Of a stretch of 64,000 nt of DNA, positions 55,394 to 64,000 are shown piece by piece; position 1 is the stretch's first letter; each line of letters opens with the position of its first letter. The notes beneath the pieces are model-generated. The model did no database searches. It had not been told where the DNA came from and saw only the letters and a program-made list of their open reading frames with translations. The stretch comes from a bacterium (lineage in GTDB: Bacteria > Armatimonadota > Fimbriimonadia > Fimbriimonadales > Fimbriimonadaceae). The stretch is from positions 289,432 to 353,431 of the forward strand of contig JAIXUN010000001.1 in assembly GCA_027483535.1 (NCBI GenBank), in the 5' to 3' direction. A program made the position numbers and the translations under genes.

Positions 55394-57277
55394 ATGCCTT
55401 TTCACCCGCCCGTCCCAAACCGACTCCTGGTTGGGGCGCTGATTCTTTGTTGCGCCGGATCCGTTCTCGCGCAGGCTCCCGCTAAACCGGTTTTTGCGGA
55501 CGGTCAGGCGCAGCCCGTTCCTGCATTTTCAAACAGCAGCGAGTGGATCAAAGATCAGCTTTGGGTAGAGACCGAGTTCGACTCTGACAAGGACGGCAAG
55601 CGAGACCGCGTCCATGTTTGCGTGACTCGGCAAAAGCAAACTGAAACCGAGGGGCTGAAGGTTCCTGTTGTTTACGAGTCATCCCCTTACTTCGCGGGAA
55701 CGTCTCGGGGCGATATCCTTTGGGACGTCAAGCACGAGCTCGGCCAGGTTCCGCCACCCCGAAAGCCGAGCGCACCTGTTGAGTTCAACCCCAACCGAAA
55801 AACCATTTCCAATGGTCTGCTCCGGGAGTGGCTACCCAGAGGCTTTGCAGTGGTTCATTCTGAAGCCCCTGGGACCGGACTCTCTGGAGGCAGCGTCACC
55901 GTGGGCGGAGCCCCGGAAAGGCTCGCCCCGAAAGCGGTGATCGACTGGCTGAACGGTCGAGCCAAAGGGTTCACAACCTTCGACGGCACCACCGAGATCA
56001 AGGCGACCTGGTGCACGGGCAAGGTCGGCATGATCGGCACGTCTTACAACGGCACCATTCCGGTTGCGGCGGCGACGACAGGCGTCAAGGGTCTGGAAGC
56101 CATCATCCCGGTTGCCCCGAACACCTCTTACTATCACTACTACCGATCGAACGGATTGGTGAGGCACCCCGGCGGCTGGCTGGGCGAGGACATCGATTCG
56201 TTGTACGACTTCATCAATTCCGGCGATCCGGCGCGTCGGGCTCGTGGTGACGAGCTTTATCGCAACGGCGAGTTCGTAAGCGGGATGGACCGGGTGACGG
56301 GCGACCTCAACGAGTTCTGGGCATCGCGAGACCTGCTGCGATTTGCCAAGGGAATCAAGTGCGCGGTGCTCATGGCGCACGCCTTTAACGACTGGAACGT
56401 GGTGCCCGATCACAGCGTTCGGATCTCCGAAGCCGTTCGCGGAAAAGTGCCTTTGGTGCAGTACTTCCACCAAGACGGCCACGGCGGAGATCCTCCCTTC
56501 TGGCTCCAAAACAAGTGGTTCTCTCGGTTCTTGTACGGAGTGGAGAACGGGGTGGAGAAGGGTCCGCTGGCGTACATTGTTCGCGAGCGAGCGCCGGGAG
56601 CGAATCGACGCGAGCGGGCCGAACCGACTCCGTATCCCAACTTTCCGAACCCTGATTCGGCAGCAGTGACCTTCTACCCGCAGGCAGGGGGCGCCTCGTT
56701 GGGCGCGCTTTCTCCCTCCGGCCCAGTGAGGTTGAGCGTGCTGGAATCTTTAATCGACAACGTCGGACTTTCCGCACCCGATCTGGCTCAGGCGGATAGC
56801 TCGCCGAGTCGGTTGCTCTACGCCACACCGACCCTTCAAAAGCCGCTGCACCTTTCGGGCACGGCTCGGGTTACTCTGCGACTTGCCGCCAACGCCTCCG
56901 CCGCGAACCTATCGGTCTATCTGGTTCAGATTCCTTGGACGAAGGGTCCGATCGGCACCGATAACCTGATCACGCGCGGCTGGGCCGACCCTCAGAACGC
57001 GAAGTCGTTGGTGAAGGGCGGCGACTATCAGTCGATGCTCCCCGGCGAGCCTCTGCAAGGCGGGAAGTTTGTGACCCTCACCTTCGATCTGCAACCGGAT
57101 GATCAGATCATCCCGGCGGGCAAGAAGATCGCGTTTATGTTGCTCTCGAGCGACAAGGACTTCACCCTCTGGCCCAAGCCGGGGACGAAGCTGACGTTCG
57201 ATCTGACCTCGGCGAAGATCACGCTACCGATTGTCGGCGGCGCGAAGGGGTATCAGGCGGCACTTCAGGGCCCATAG
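55394..57277 (+). CDS. X-Pro dipeptidyl-peptidase-like (CocE/NonD) hydrolase, secreted
   Basis: 627 residues from ATG 55394; an in-frame ATG at 55358 precedes the TATAAT and is therefore unlikely. A signal peptide (RLLVGALILCCAGSVLAQA). The S15 peptidase fold has Ser217 in MIGTSYNG, Asp in HAFNDWNVVP and His in QDGHGG, giving a full triad, then a C-terminal jelly-roll (about 455-620, SPSGPVRLS onward). It may remove X-Pro dipeptides or hydrolyse esters such as cocaine-esterase-like acyl esters. Located alone after the metal operon. Confidence 0.88.
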   Translation: MPFHPPVPNRLLVGALILCCAGSVLAQAPAKPVFADGQAQPVPAFSNSSEWIKDQLWVETEFDSDKDGKRDRVHVCVTRQKQTETEGLKVPVVYESSPYFAGTSRGDILWDVKHELGQVPPPRKPSAPVEFNPNRKTISNGLLREWLPRGFAVVHSEAPGTGLSGGSVTVGGAPERLAPKAVIDWLNGRAKGFTTFDGTTEIKATWCTGKVGMIGTSYNGTIPVAAATTGVKGLEAIIPVAPNTSYYHYYRSNGLVRHPGGWLGEDIDSLYDFINSGDPARRARGDELYRNGEFVSGMDRVTGDLNEFWASRDLLRFAKGIKCAVLMAHAFNDWNVVPDHSVRISEAVRGKVPLVQYFHQDGHGGDPPFWLQNKWFSRFLYGVENGVEKGPLAYIVRERAPGANRRERAEPTPYPNFPNPDSAAVTFYPQAGGASLGALSPSGPVRLSVLESLIDNVGLSAPDLAQADSSPSRLLYATPTLQKPLHLSGTARVTLRLAANASAANLSVYLVQIPWTKGPIGTDNLITRGWADPQNAKSLVKGGDYQSMLPGEPLQGGKFVTLTFDLQPDDQIIPAGKKIAFMLLSSDKDFTLWPKPGTKLTFDLTSAKITLPIVGGAKGYQAALQGP

Positions 57278-57333
57278 TGGTCTGAATTCAAGAGATTCCT
57301 TTGTATGTTGGATTGAGGCAGGTACCGCTAGTA

Positions 57334-58398
57334 ATGAATACCTTTCTAGCTGCATTCACTACGCTTATTGCACCTTGTTCCGCTACGTTGGAATCTCCAA
57401 CTGAATTCGGATTATTCCAAGACAACTACTCGGCTACATCAAGCTCAATTGCCTCCGTTCAAGGTGGGAAGTCGACCAATACGGGTAAAGCCATAGATGG
57501 TGCGAATATTAAGGTGGACTCAGATGGCAATCTGAAGTTCAACTCAGTCGTGAACTGCGTTCAACTGTCACCAACTGGCTCCCTACTTGCGGTGGGATGG
57601 GGGGCGAGTTCGGCTGCGATCTGGGATCTCAGCAGTAGAAAACTACTCTGGAACCTGGTGGGTCATACCCTACAGGTCAATGATGTCTGCTTCTCGCCGG
57701 ATGGAACTGCGCTTGCAACGGCAAGTTTTGACGATACCGTTCGAATCTGGGATTGTCGATCCGGCTCCTTACTTCGGACCCTTCGCGGTCATGATGGAGC
57801 AGCCTCTTCGGTGGAATTCTCTCCCAACGGAGAGCTACTCGCTAGTTCTAGCCTAGACAAGACGATCAAACTTTGGACCGTTCAAACCGGGAAATGCATT
57901 GCAACCCTTCGCGGACATAGCGACCTTGTCTGGTCAGCGTCCTTCTCTCCGAAAGGCGACCAAATAGCAAGCGCAAGTGTGGACGGCACAGTTAGGCTAT
58001 GGGACACTTCAACCGGTAGCAATACAAAGACGCTAAGCGGACACACAAAAGCGGTTCGAACGGTCTGCTACTCACCGGACGGAAAGCGTCTCGCTAGCGG
58101 AAGTGTCGACGGGATGGTAAAGATTTGGGACAGTGGAACCGGAGATTTACTTCGCACGATCTTCGGCCACAAGACCGGCGTTTCGCAGTTGGCATTTTCT
58201 TCCGATGAAAGAACGCTAGCGAGTGCGAGTTGGGATCATTCCGTAAAGATGTGGGATCCTGAAACGGGCAAACTTGTTCGAACTCTATCCGGCCATACGC
58301 AGGCAATCCAATCCTTGAGTTTTTCGCCTGATGATTCAACACTGGTTAGCGGTGGCTGGGACAGTTCCGTTCGTTTCTGGAAAGTCCACGATCGATAA
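57334..58398 (+). CDS. Secreted WD40-repeat protein
   Basis: 354 residues from ATG 57334 (TTG 57301 would add 11). A signal peptide ([16 protein letters not shown]) and a 50-residue linker lead to seven WD40 repeats, a complete propeller, with regular GH...WD spacing ([39 protein letters not shown]). No enzymatic domain. Probably a binding scaffold. The 5' part has visibly lower GC than neighbours (two 60-base stretches at 43% and 50% against 63% just upstream), suggesting transfer or different constraints. Confidence 0.85.
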   Translation: MNTFLAAFTTLIAPCSATLESPTEFGLFQDNYSATSSSIASVQGGKSTNTGKAIDGANIKVDSDGNLKFNSVVNCVQLSPTGSLLAVGWGASSAAIWDLSSRKLLWNLVGHTLQVNDVCFSPDGTALATASFDDTVRIWDCRSGSLLRTLRGHDGAASSVEFSPNGELLASSSLDKTIKLWTVQTGKCIATLRGHSDLVWSASFSPKGDQIASASVDGTVRLWDTSTGSNTKTLSGHTKAVRTVCYSPDGKRLASGSVDGMVKIWDSGTGDLLRTIFGHKTGVSQLAFSSDERTLASASWDHSVKMWDPETGKLVRTLSGHTQAIQSLSFSPDDSTLVSGGWDSSVRFWKVHDR

Positions 58399-58454
58399 GA
58401 GCCACCGAAGTGTCGGACTCGCCAAACTTGCCGAGTTCTGGCAAGATACGACCC

Positions 58455-59558
58455 ATGGGCATCAAAGCCATTCGGGCGTATCAGGTGGATCTCCCGCTCC
58501 ACGAAGGCAACTACAACTGGTCGGGCGGGAAGTCCGTTTCGGTGTTCGACAGCACCGTCATCGAGGTGGAGACCACCGAAGGTGTGACGGGTTGGGGTGA
58601 GGTTTGCCCGCTGGGACCGTTCTACCTGCCCGCCTACGCCGACGGCGTTCGGGCGGGGATCAAGGAACTCGGTCCGCTGCTGCTTGGGTACGACGCATGC
58701 GCGATCGACGTGCTGAACCACCGAATGGACGCCGCGCTTCAGGGTCATGCCTACGTCAAATCCGGCATCGATATGGCGTGCTGGGACATCTTGGGCAAGA
58801 CCGCCGGACTTCCTGTCTGCACCCTGCTCGGGGGTCGATCCGGCGAGGAAGTGGTGCTGTACCGAGCGATCTCGCAAGAATCTCCTGAGGCGATGGCGAG
58901 CAAAGTCGCCAAGTACCGCGCCGAGGGGTATCGAAGGTTTCAGTTGAAGGTGGGTGGCGATCCGGATGTGGACATTCAGCGCATTCGAGCAGTGAGCGCC
59001 GAGCTTCAACCCGGTGACCGATTGGTTGCCGACGCCAACACGGGCTGGTCTCAGCACGAGGCGATGCGGGTGGTGCGAGCGGTGCGCGACATGGACGTGT
59101 ACATTGAGCAGCCCTGCCGAACCTATGAGGAGTGCGTGAGCATTCGCAACCATACCGACCATCCGTTTGTGCTCGACGAGAACATCGACTCTTTGGGCAT
59201 GCTCATTCGAGCGCTGAACGAAGGCGCGATGGACGTGGTGAACCTGAAGATCAGCAAACTCGGCGGCATCACCAAGCTGCGGCAAGCTCGCGATCTTTGC
59301 GTTTCGCGGGGCGTTGCCATGACCCTTGAAGACAGTTGGGGCGGCGACATTGTGACCGCCGCGATCGCTCACGTGGCGCACAGCACGCCGGAATCGAGTC
59401 GATTCACCTCCACCGACTTCAACAGTTACGTCACGGTGAGCATCGCCGAAGGCGCTCCTCAGCGGGTGAACGGAAAGATGAGCGCCTCCTCCGAACCCGG
59501 GCTGGGCATCACCCCGCGAATGGAAATCCTCGGCGATCCGGTGCTGGAAGTTCGGTAG
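58455..59558 (+). CDS. Mandelate racemase/muconate lactonizing family enzyme, likely cis-3-hydroxy-L-proline dehydratase
   Basis: 367 residues from ATG 58455 (GTG 58410 is a less likely upstream start). Enolase superfamily barrel: base Lys in RRFQLKVGG, metal ligands Asp in VADANTGW, Glu in IEQPC and Glu in LDENID, and Lys in NLKISKLGG. The N-terminal [20 protein letters not shown] and [17 protein letters not shown] match, as I recall, the cis-3-hydroxy-L-proline dehydratase group, though other MLE activities are possible. No proline-use genes are adjacent. Confidence 0.7.
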   Translation: MGIKAIRAYQVDLPLHEGNYNWSGGKSVSVFDSTVIEVETTEGVTGWGEVCPLGPFYLPAYADGVRAGIKELGPLLLGYDACAIDVLNHRMDAALQGHAYVKSGIDMACWDILGKTAGLPVCTLLGGRSGEEVVLYRAISQESPEAMASKVAKYRAEGYRRFQLKVGGDPDVDIQRIRAVSAELQPGDRLVADANTGWSQHEAMRVVRAVRDMDVYIEQPCRTYEECVSIRNHTDHPFVLDENIDSLGMLIRALNEGAMDVVNLKISKLGGITKLRQARDLCVSRGVAMTLEDSWGGDIVTAAIAHVAHSTPESSRFTSTDFNSYVTVSIAEGAPQRVNGKMSASSEPGLGITPRMEILGDPVLEVR

Positions 59559-59598
59559 CGGCAACCAGCGACGGGAGTCGGCTGGCTAAACTCAGCGC

Positions 59599-61716
59599 GT
59601 GAAACGACTCCCGTTGGTTCAGCTTCTGCAAGGCACCGATTCTCATCACGGCTTCTCCACCGGCAACACCTTGCCCTTGGCGGCGAGGCCGTTTGGGATG
59701 AACCACTGGAGTTTTCAAACCGCGGAAGGCGGGTGGTTTTTCAGTCCGCGCGACCGGAAGCTGATGGGGATTCGGTGCACCCACCAGCCCAGCCCATGGA
59801 TCGGCGACTACGCCAGCTTCTTGTTGATGGTACAAGCCGGACCGGAAGGGAGCGCGCAGTTCAATCGGAAGACTCCGTTCCAATGGTCTAGCGCGTACCG
59901 CTTGGACCAGTCCACTTTGCAACCGAACCACCTTGCGGCGCGGCTTTTGGCGGATGGAATCGCAATGGAGATGACCCCTACCGAGCGCGGGGCGATCTTC
60001 CGATTCGACTTTGCGGGGCACGAAGACGGTCGGGTGATTTTTCAACCGACCAAGGGGGTGTCGGAGGTTGAGTTTCACCCGGAGAACGGTTCGTTTTGGG
60101 CTCGGGTGACGGGCTACTCGGGCGGCGTGCCGCAAGGGTTCGGCATGTTTGTTTACGGCGAGTTTGACCTACCCTATTCCAGTGTTGAGCCTTTGCCCCT
60201 CGACCCCCAGTCCTACAATCCCGACCAAAGAGAAGGGGATCGGCTGGGGTTTCGAGCCGCGTGGAATCGGCCGGGTCAGCCTGTTTTGCTGAGACTCGCG
60301 ACCTCGTTCATCTCTTTGGAACAGGCGAAGCGTAACTTTGCGCTCGAGGTCGAGGGTCGATCTTTTGAGGATGTCGTAGCGGAAGGCGAGGCGATTTGGG
60401 AGGCTAACCTCAGCCGGATCGTCCCTGAAGGTGGCACGCTGGATCAGCAGAAGACCTTTACTTCCTGCCTTTATCGAACCCAGCTTTTCCCCAGAATCTG
60501 GCACGAATCGGCTCCGGAGGGTGGCTGGCATCACCGAAGTCCCTACGACGGCGGGGTTCACCCCGGTGTGCTCTACACCGATAACGGTTTCTGGGACACC
60601 TATCGCACCGAGTACCCGCTGCTTGCCCTGCTCGATCCGGATCGAGCGTCGGAGATTGCTCAGGGGTGGGTGAACGCTTATAAAGAAGGCGGCTGGTTCC
60701 CGCAATGGGCATCGCCGGGGTACCGAGCATGCATGGTGGGGACCCACATCGACGCGGTCCTAGCCGACCTTGTTTCGCGAGGAGCGACCGGTTTCGACGT
60801 CGCCACTGCCCTGGAAGGGATGCTCAAGCACGCCTCTAAGGTGGGGGCAGAGGACGGGGCGTTTGGAAGGATCGGGGTGGACGAGTATCTGGAGAAGGGG
60901 TACGTGTCCATCGACCATCACGAATCGGTGGCGAGGTCTTTGGACTACGCCTACGACGATTGGTGCATCGCGCAGGTGGCAAAGCATCTAGGGGTGGCTG
61001 ACGAGGGCGCGGAGGCGCGATCCAAGAACTATCGACACCTTTGGCACCCAGAAGTTGGGTTCATGCGGGGTCGAAATGCGGACGGGAGTTGGGACCGGTC
61101 TTGGACCGAGTTTCGCTGGGGCAGCCCCTATGTAGAAGGCGGACCCTGGCAATCGCTGTGGGCGGTTCCTCACGATGTCGACGGGCTGATCGAACTGCTC
61201 GGAGGTCGGGAGAAGTTCTTGGCTAAGTTAGAACAGATGCTATCAATGGAGCCTCGGTTCGAGGTCGGTGCGTACGGGTTTGAGATTCACGAAATGACGG
61301 AGATGGCGGTCGCCGATTTTGGTCAGTACGCTCATTCCAACCAACCCGTCCACCACGTTCTGACGTTGTTTGCTCAGGCGGGCGCACCGGAAAGAACCGA
61401 GCACTTTGTGCATCGAGTCCTGAACGAGCTGTATTCGCCCACTCACCTGCCGGGCGATGAAGACAACGGCGAAATGAGCGCCTGGTACGTGCTGGCGAGC
61501 ATCGGGCTGTTCCCCGCTTGCCCGGGAGATGGAACGTGGATGCCGATTCGACCGCTGTTCGAGAAAGTCACGGTTCGGCTTCCGAACGGAACGTCTTTGG
61601 TGATTGAACAGGGCTCATCGGGGTCGAACGGCGAGAGCGCGCTGACCCACGCCGCGATTGCGCAGGGAGGCAAGTTGCTCCACACCTCGGCAGGGAGAGC
61701 GGTTCTGAATTCCTGA
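59599..61716 (+). CDS. GH92 alpha-mannosidase, no signal peptide
   Basis: 705 residues from GTG, with TAAACT (59587-59592) ending six bases upstream. GH92 features: the N-terminal beta domain (GTDSHHGFSTGNTLPLAARP), DNGFWDTYRTEYPLL, WFPQWASPGYRACMVGTHID, HSNQPVHHVL and the acid region PGDEDNGEMSAWYV. These Ca2+-dependent exo-alpha-mannosidases (mostly 1,2-linked) act on N-glycans and mannans. Most characterised members are secreted; this one starts MKRLPLVQLLQG with no signal, so it probably works on imported oligosaccharides. Confidence 0.9.
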   Translation: MKRLPLVQLLQGTDSHHGFSTGNTLPLAARPFGMNHWSFQTAEGGWFFSPRDRKLMGIRCTHQPSPWIGDYASFLLMVQAGPEGSAQFNRKTPFQWSSAYRLDQSTLQPNHLAARLLADGIAMEMTPTERGAIFRFDFAGHEDGRVIFQPTKGVSEVEFHPENGSFWARVTGYSGGVPQGFGMFVYGEFDLPYSSVEPLPLDPQSYNPDQREGDRLGFRAAWNRPGQPVLLRLATSFISLEQAKRNFALEVEGRSFEDVVAEGEAIWEANLSRIVPEGGTLDQQKTFTSCLYRTQLFPRIWHESAPEGGWHHRSPYDGGVHPGVLYTDNGFWDTYRTEYPLLALLDPDRASEIAQGWVNAYKEGGWFPQWASPGYRACMVGTHIDAVLADLVSRGATGFDVATALEGMLKHASKVGAEDGAFGRIGVDEYLEKGYVSIDHHESVARSLDYAYDDWCIAQVAKHLGVADEGAEARSKNYRHLWHPEVGFMRGRNADGSWDRSWTEFRWGSPYVEGGPWQSLWAVPHDVDGLIELLGGREKFLAKLEQMLSMEPRFEVGAYGFEIHEMTEMAVADFGQYAHSNQPVHHVLTLFAQAGAPERTEHFVHRVLNELYSPTHLPGDEDNGEMSAWYVLASIGLFPACPGDGTWMPIRPLFEKVTVRLPNGTSLVIEQGSSGSNGESALTHAAIAQGGKLLHTSAGRAVLNS

Positions 61717-61781
61717 TCTGAAGAAACGATTCGAACGAAGGTGCTAGAAGTTCGGGAGTCGGGCTGTTATCCTTCAGCAAG

Positions 61782-63404
61782 ATGCTCCTCTCCCCTGCTT
61801 TGGCGCTGATTCTGTCGTTACCTGGCGGCGCGCCGCCACGCGTCGCAGATCCCCAGTTGACCGAGATGGCGGGTTACCTCATCGTGCCCCACTCGCGTGT
61901 TCCGGAGCGATTCAATGCCGGATTCTCCATGTACGTCAGCGCCTGGCCGCTCTTAAAGACGTATCCCGGGCAAGAGTTCCAAAGCGGTCTGTTCGGCACT
62001 TGGATGTTCCCGCAGTTTGAGGGCAAAGAACCCAAAGACCATTACACCGATATTGAAGGGGGTCTGGGTTGGTGGCGCGATACTCGCTTTGCGACCGAAA
62101 CACCAAAGTTCATCATGGGCGGTGTCGCCCTTAACTTCAGCGAGTGGGCAAACGGTCCCGGAGCGGGCAAGGGTCGAGATTGGAGCAACCCAACCGGGCT
62201 CTATGCCGTTGCCCAGCTTTCCCCTTGGGTGCTGTGGCCGCCCGATGGTTTGAACCTAAAACAAGGAACCCGAGGCGAACTTTTCGGCTATGGCTATCTG
62301 CCCCTTCCGCTCACTGATGCCAAGCCAACCACGGCGGGCAAGCCCGTTCCGACCGGGAACCGATGCTGGACCCTGTTCGTAAACTCGGCCAACTTTAAAG
62401 GTCCCATCGCCTTCTTCACGCCCTACTTCTGGTCGAAGGCGTCGGCGATGGACCCCAGTAAGAAGGGGCAATTTCTTGATTCCAGACCCTCTGAGCCGAA
62501 CAAGGCCATCCAGATGGAAACGCAACACATTCCGGCGATGGTGGCAAAGGATTCCGATGGAGTTTGGTACGCGCGAATCGCCCCCACGCGCTTCCCGGGT
62601 CTTGCAGATCGCGATGTCCCCCTGATTCACAAGGTCTCCGCTTACTCGCCCGCGAGTATGTGGGATCGAGTGCAAGGTTGGTTCGGCGGAGGAGCACCCG
62701 TGAGCAAGGCGATCGACGCGCAAACTGCGGCCGTTCACAACTTTAAAGAGAAAGGCTATTCGACTTGGAAGATTTATCTGCCCGGCGAAGATCGAAACAA
62801 GGCGGCCGACGTTGAACAAGCCGACTACGCTTCTCCGACGTCGATCAACGATCTCACCTACGGCATCGCTAAGCCAAAGGCATCCGGTCTCTCCGCCGAA
62901 CAAGGCTTGTTCACGCTCCCTGAGTTCTATCGACTAGAGACTCAACCGGATGGCGGTCGACGGTGGAAGGTGATCGATCGATCCCAAGTACCGGTGGCCA
63001 CCGGGTTGATCGAAGCGAAGTTCCCCACCCCTACCCGCACTAAGGAGCCCTACGTCACTCCCGATCAACCGAACAGTTCTTGGAAAAAACCAGGACCCGC
63101 GGCCGGACCCTTCCGTAAGGTTCTTGGTGACGGTAGCGAGGTGACCTACTATTGGTACAAGTTCTGTGAACAGCCTGCTTTGATGAACGCCGACCTCTCC
63201 GACAAAGAAAGGCTTACGATCCAGAAGCGAGTGGAGCTACTTCACCGGAACTGGAAGAAGGACGGCGAATATCTGCCCAAGAATGAGATTGGCAAATTAG
63301 CCTCGATCGACCCGGCGCTTTTGGTGAATCCTCCTAAAGGGATGGAAGTCGGCTATGTGCCGATCGTCACTCGACAAGGTTGGCCTGCCAACAAGCCTCG
63401 CTAA
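61782..63404 (+). CDS. Secreted protein of unknown family
   Basis: 540 residues with a signal peptide (LLSPALALILSLPGGAPP). Aromatic-rich and soluble (GGLGWWRDTRF, FGTWMFPQFEG, LSPWVLWPPDGL, GSEVTYYWYKF). I do not recognise the family; the length and aromatic-Gly content would suit a carbohydrate-active or carbohydrate-binding protein. TATCCT (61768-61773) ends eight bases before the ATG and no Shine-Dalgarno is seen. Convergent with the GH78 gene; a terminator lies between them. Confidence 0.55.
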   Translation: MLLSPALALILSLPGGAPPRVADPQLTEMAGYLIVPHSRVPERFNAGFSMYVSAWPLLKTYPGQEFQSGLFGTWMFPQFEGKEPKDHYTDIEGGLGWWRDTRFATETPKFIMGGVALNFSEWANGPGAGKGRDWSNPTGLYAVAQLSPWVLWPPDGLNLKQGTRGELFGYGYLPLPLTDAKPTTAGKPVPTGNRCWTLFVNSANFKGPIAFFTPYFWSKASAMDPSKKGQFLDSRPSEPNKAIQMETQHIPAMVAKDSDGVWYARIAPTRFPGLADRDVPLIHKVSAYSPASMWDRVQGWFGGGAPVSKAIDAQTAAVHNFKEKGYSTWKIYLPGEDRNKAADVEQADYASPTSINDLTYGIAKPKASGLSAEQGLFTLPEFYRLETQPDGGRRWKVIDRSQVPVATGLIEAKFPTPTRTKEPYVTPDQPNSSWKKPGPAAGPFRKVLGDGSEVTYYWYKFCEQPALMNADLSDKERLTIQKRVELLHRNWKKDGEYLPKNEIGKLASIDPALLVNPPKGMEVGYVPIVTRQGWPANKPR

Positions 63405-63428
63405 CCGCCTTTGGCTATGCAAAGAAAT

Positions 63429-63459
63429 TTTGAGGCTCGAAACCTTATCGAGCCTCAAA
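63429..63459 (-). terminator. Intrinsic terminator overlapping the GH78 stop codon
   Basis: Perfect 12-base arms TTTGAGGCTCGA (63429-63440) and TCGAGCCTCAAA (63448-63459), loop of 7. On the minus strand the stem is followed by ATTTCTTT. The stop codon of the minus gene (63445-63447) lies in the loop. Confidence 0.75.
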
Positions 63460-64000
63460 CTCATACCGACCCGATCCCACGTCAAATAGAGTCTCCCCGT
63501 TTCCGAACGGCTTGCCCTGCAGTCCTTTGGGGCCCAGTTTCACACTCACAGACCCGGTGGGGAGAACAATCTGCGCCGAGCAGTTGGGCGGGATTTCGAT
63601 TTCGAACCGAATCTTCCCGTTCTCTTGGCTCCAGTTGCTCACCACCGGACCATTGACGCTGTTGTAAGTCGCGCTCGCGTACTGGAGGTCCTTTGGCACC
63701 TGCGGGCGAATCACCAGCTTGTTGAAGCCAACCGCTTGGGGATCGGGCTGAATGCCGCCCAGCCACTGAATGAACCACCGACTGATCGACCCGAACATGG
63801 GGTGGTTGTGCGAGTACGTGTTATCGCTGAAAGCCCAGTGCTCCCACAGCGTTGTCGCCCCATTCTTCAGCATCCATCCCCAGCTTGGGAAGTCCGTTTG
63901 GGTCGCGATCTTGTAGGCAAGTTCGATATTGCCGCTTTCGGAGATGGCATCGAACATCGCGTTCGTGCCAAGGATTCCGGTTGAAAGATGATCGTTTTTC
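63445..64000 (-). CDS. GH78 alpha-L-rhamnosidase, C-terminal part
   Basis: The frame is open to the right window edge; 184 residues are seen. HLSTGILGTNAM, AYKIATQTDFPSWGWMLKNG, ATTLWEHWAFSDNTYSHNHP and MFGSISRWFIQWLGGIQPD are the end of the GH78 (alpha/alpha)6 barrel, followed by the C-terminal beta-sandwich (VIRPQVPKDLQYASATYNS). GH78 enzymes remove L-rhamnose from pectin (rhamnogalacturonan I) or glycosides. The catalytic acid lies outside the window. It fits the pectin/arabinan theme, since arabinan hangs on rhamnogalacturonan. Confidence 0.88.
   Translation of the reverse strand, partial: KNDHLSTGILGTNAMFDAISESGNIELAYKIATQTDFPSWGWMLKNGATTLWEHWAFSDNTYSHNHPMFGSISRWFIQWLGGIQPDPQAVGFNKLVIRPQVPKDLQYASATYNSVNGPVVSNWSQENGKIRFEIEIPPNCSAQIVLPTGSVSVKLGPKGLQGKPFGNGETLFDVGSGRYEFEAR

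Noticed and set aside
58236-59564. Minus-strand frame (442 codons) opposite the mandelate-racemase-family gene
   Set aside because: Antisense shadow caused by third-position GC bias. No recognisable domain.
1-64000. tRNA, rRNA, CRISPR arrays, insertion sequences, replication origin
   Set aside because: I looked for T-loop patterns, repeat-spacer arrays, transposase motifs and terminal inverted repeats and saw none; short or diverged examples could be missed by eye.

Overview
The window looks like chromosomal DNA of a free-living, plant-polysaccharide-degrading bacterium, most likely of the Armatimonadota (Fimbriimonas-like). This rests on a prepilin with the FTLIELLVVIAIIAILAAI leader followed by LFPVFAQAK, H-X9-DG pseudopilin tails, a planctomycete-style DUF1501/PSD1 pair, and high GC in most genes. 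The assignment is an inference from family types; no rRNA or tRNA gene is visible.

Positions 1-8339: tail of an H-X9-DG prepilin-like protein, a secreted M60 (enhancin-type) metallopeptidase, then an arabinose unit: a secreted GH51 arabinofuranosidase, araA and araD, followed by an ArsR-family regulator with its own promoter and a palindrome overlapping the -10. Positions 8636-19486: a prepilin, a small lipoprotein, then a tight run of GH43 arabinanase, an ABC sugar importer (binding protein and two permeases, no ATPase), cytoplasmic GH51, secreted GH127 beta-L-arabinofuranosidase and another GH51. Together these form a locus that can cut alpha- and beta-linked L-arabinofuranose outside the cell, import the products, finish hydrolysis inside and convert arabinose to xylulose-5-phosphate, except that no L-ribulokinase gene is present here.

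Positions 19528-31033: a PepSY membrane protein, a formate/nitrite-type channel, a secreted caspase-like protein, an MFS transporter, a one-pass protein with a possible cytoplasmic DNA-binding region and outer TPRs, a DUF885 peptidase, an ankyrin lipoprotein, an HEFAH metallopeptidase with a lipoprotein partner, and a zinc alcohol dehydrogenase. Positions 31135-43192: a DUF2314 protein, a membrane protein, an alpha/beta hydrolase, two more members of the same ankyrin/beta-domain family, a YVTN/phosphoesterase, a sulfatase, a GNAT acetyltransferase and a TlpA-like thioredoxin. Positions 43204-48123: the DUF1501/PSD1 pair and a hicBA toxin-antitoxin pair whose toxin gene is broken. Positions 48379-55291: a heavy-metal efflux operon (Cys-rich secreted protein, TolC, CzcB-like, CzcA-like, YHS-like lipoprotein). 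Positions 55394-64000: an X-Pro dipeptidyl-peptidase-like hydrolase, a WD40 protein, a mandelate-racemase-family enzyme, a GH92 mannosidase, an unrecognised secreted protein and the 3' end of a GH78 rhamnosidase.

A window-wide signal stands out: at least 14 genes have a TAnnnT hexamer ending 6 to 9 bases before the start codon and no Shine-Dalgarno sequence, which suggests leaderless transcripts. Genes inside operons mostly carry Shine-Dalgarno sequences or overlap the previous stop codon. The most interesting other items are the three-member ankyrin family, the ArsR-type regulator, the HTH-like/TM/TPR protein and the apparently CTG-initiated Cys-rich protein heading the metal operon.
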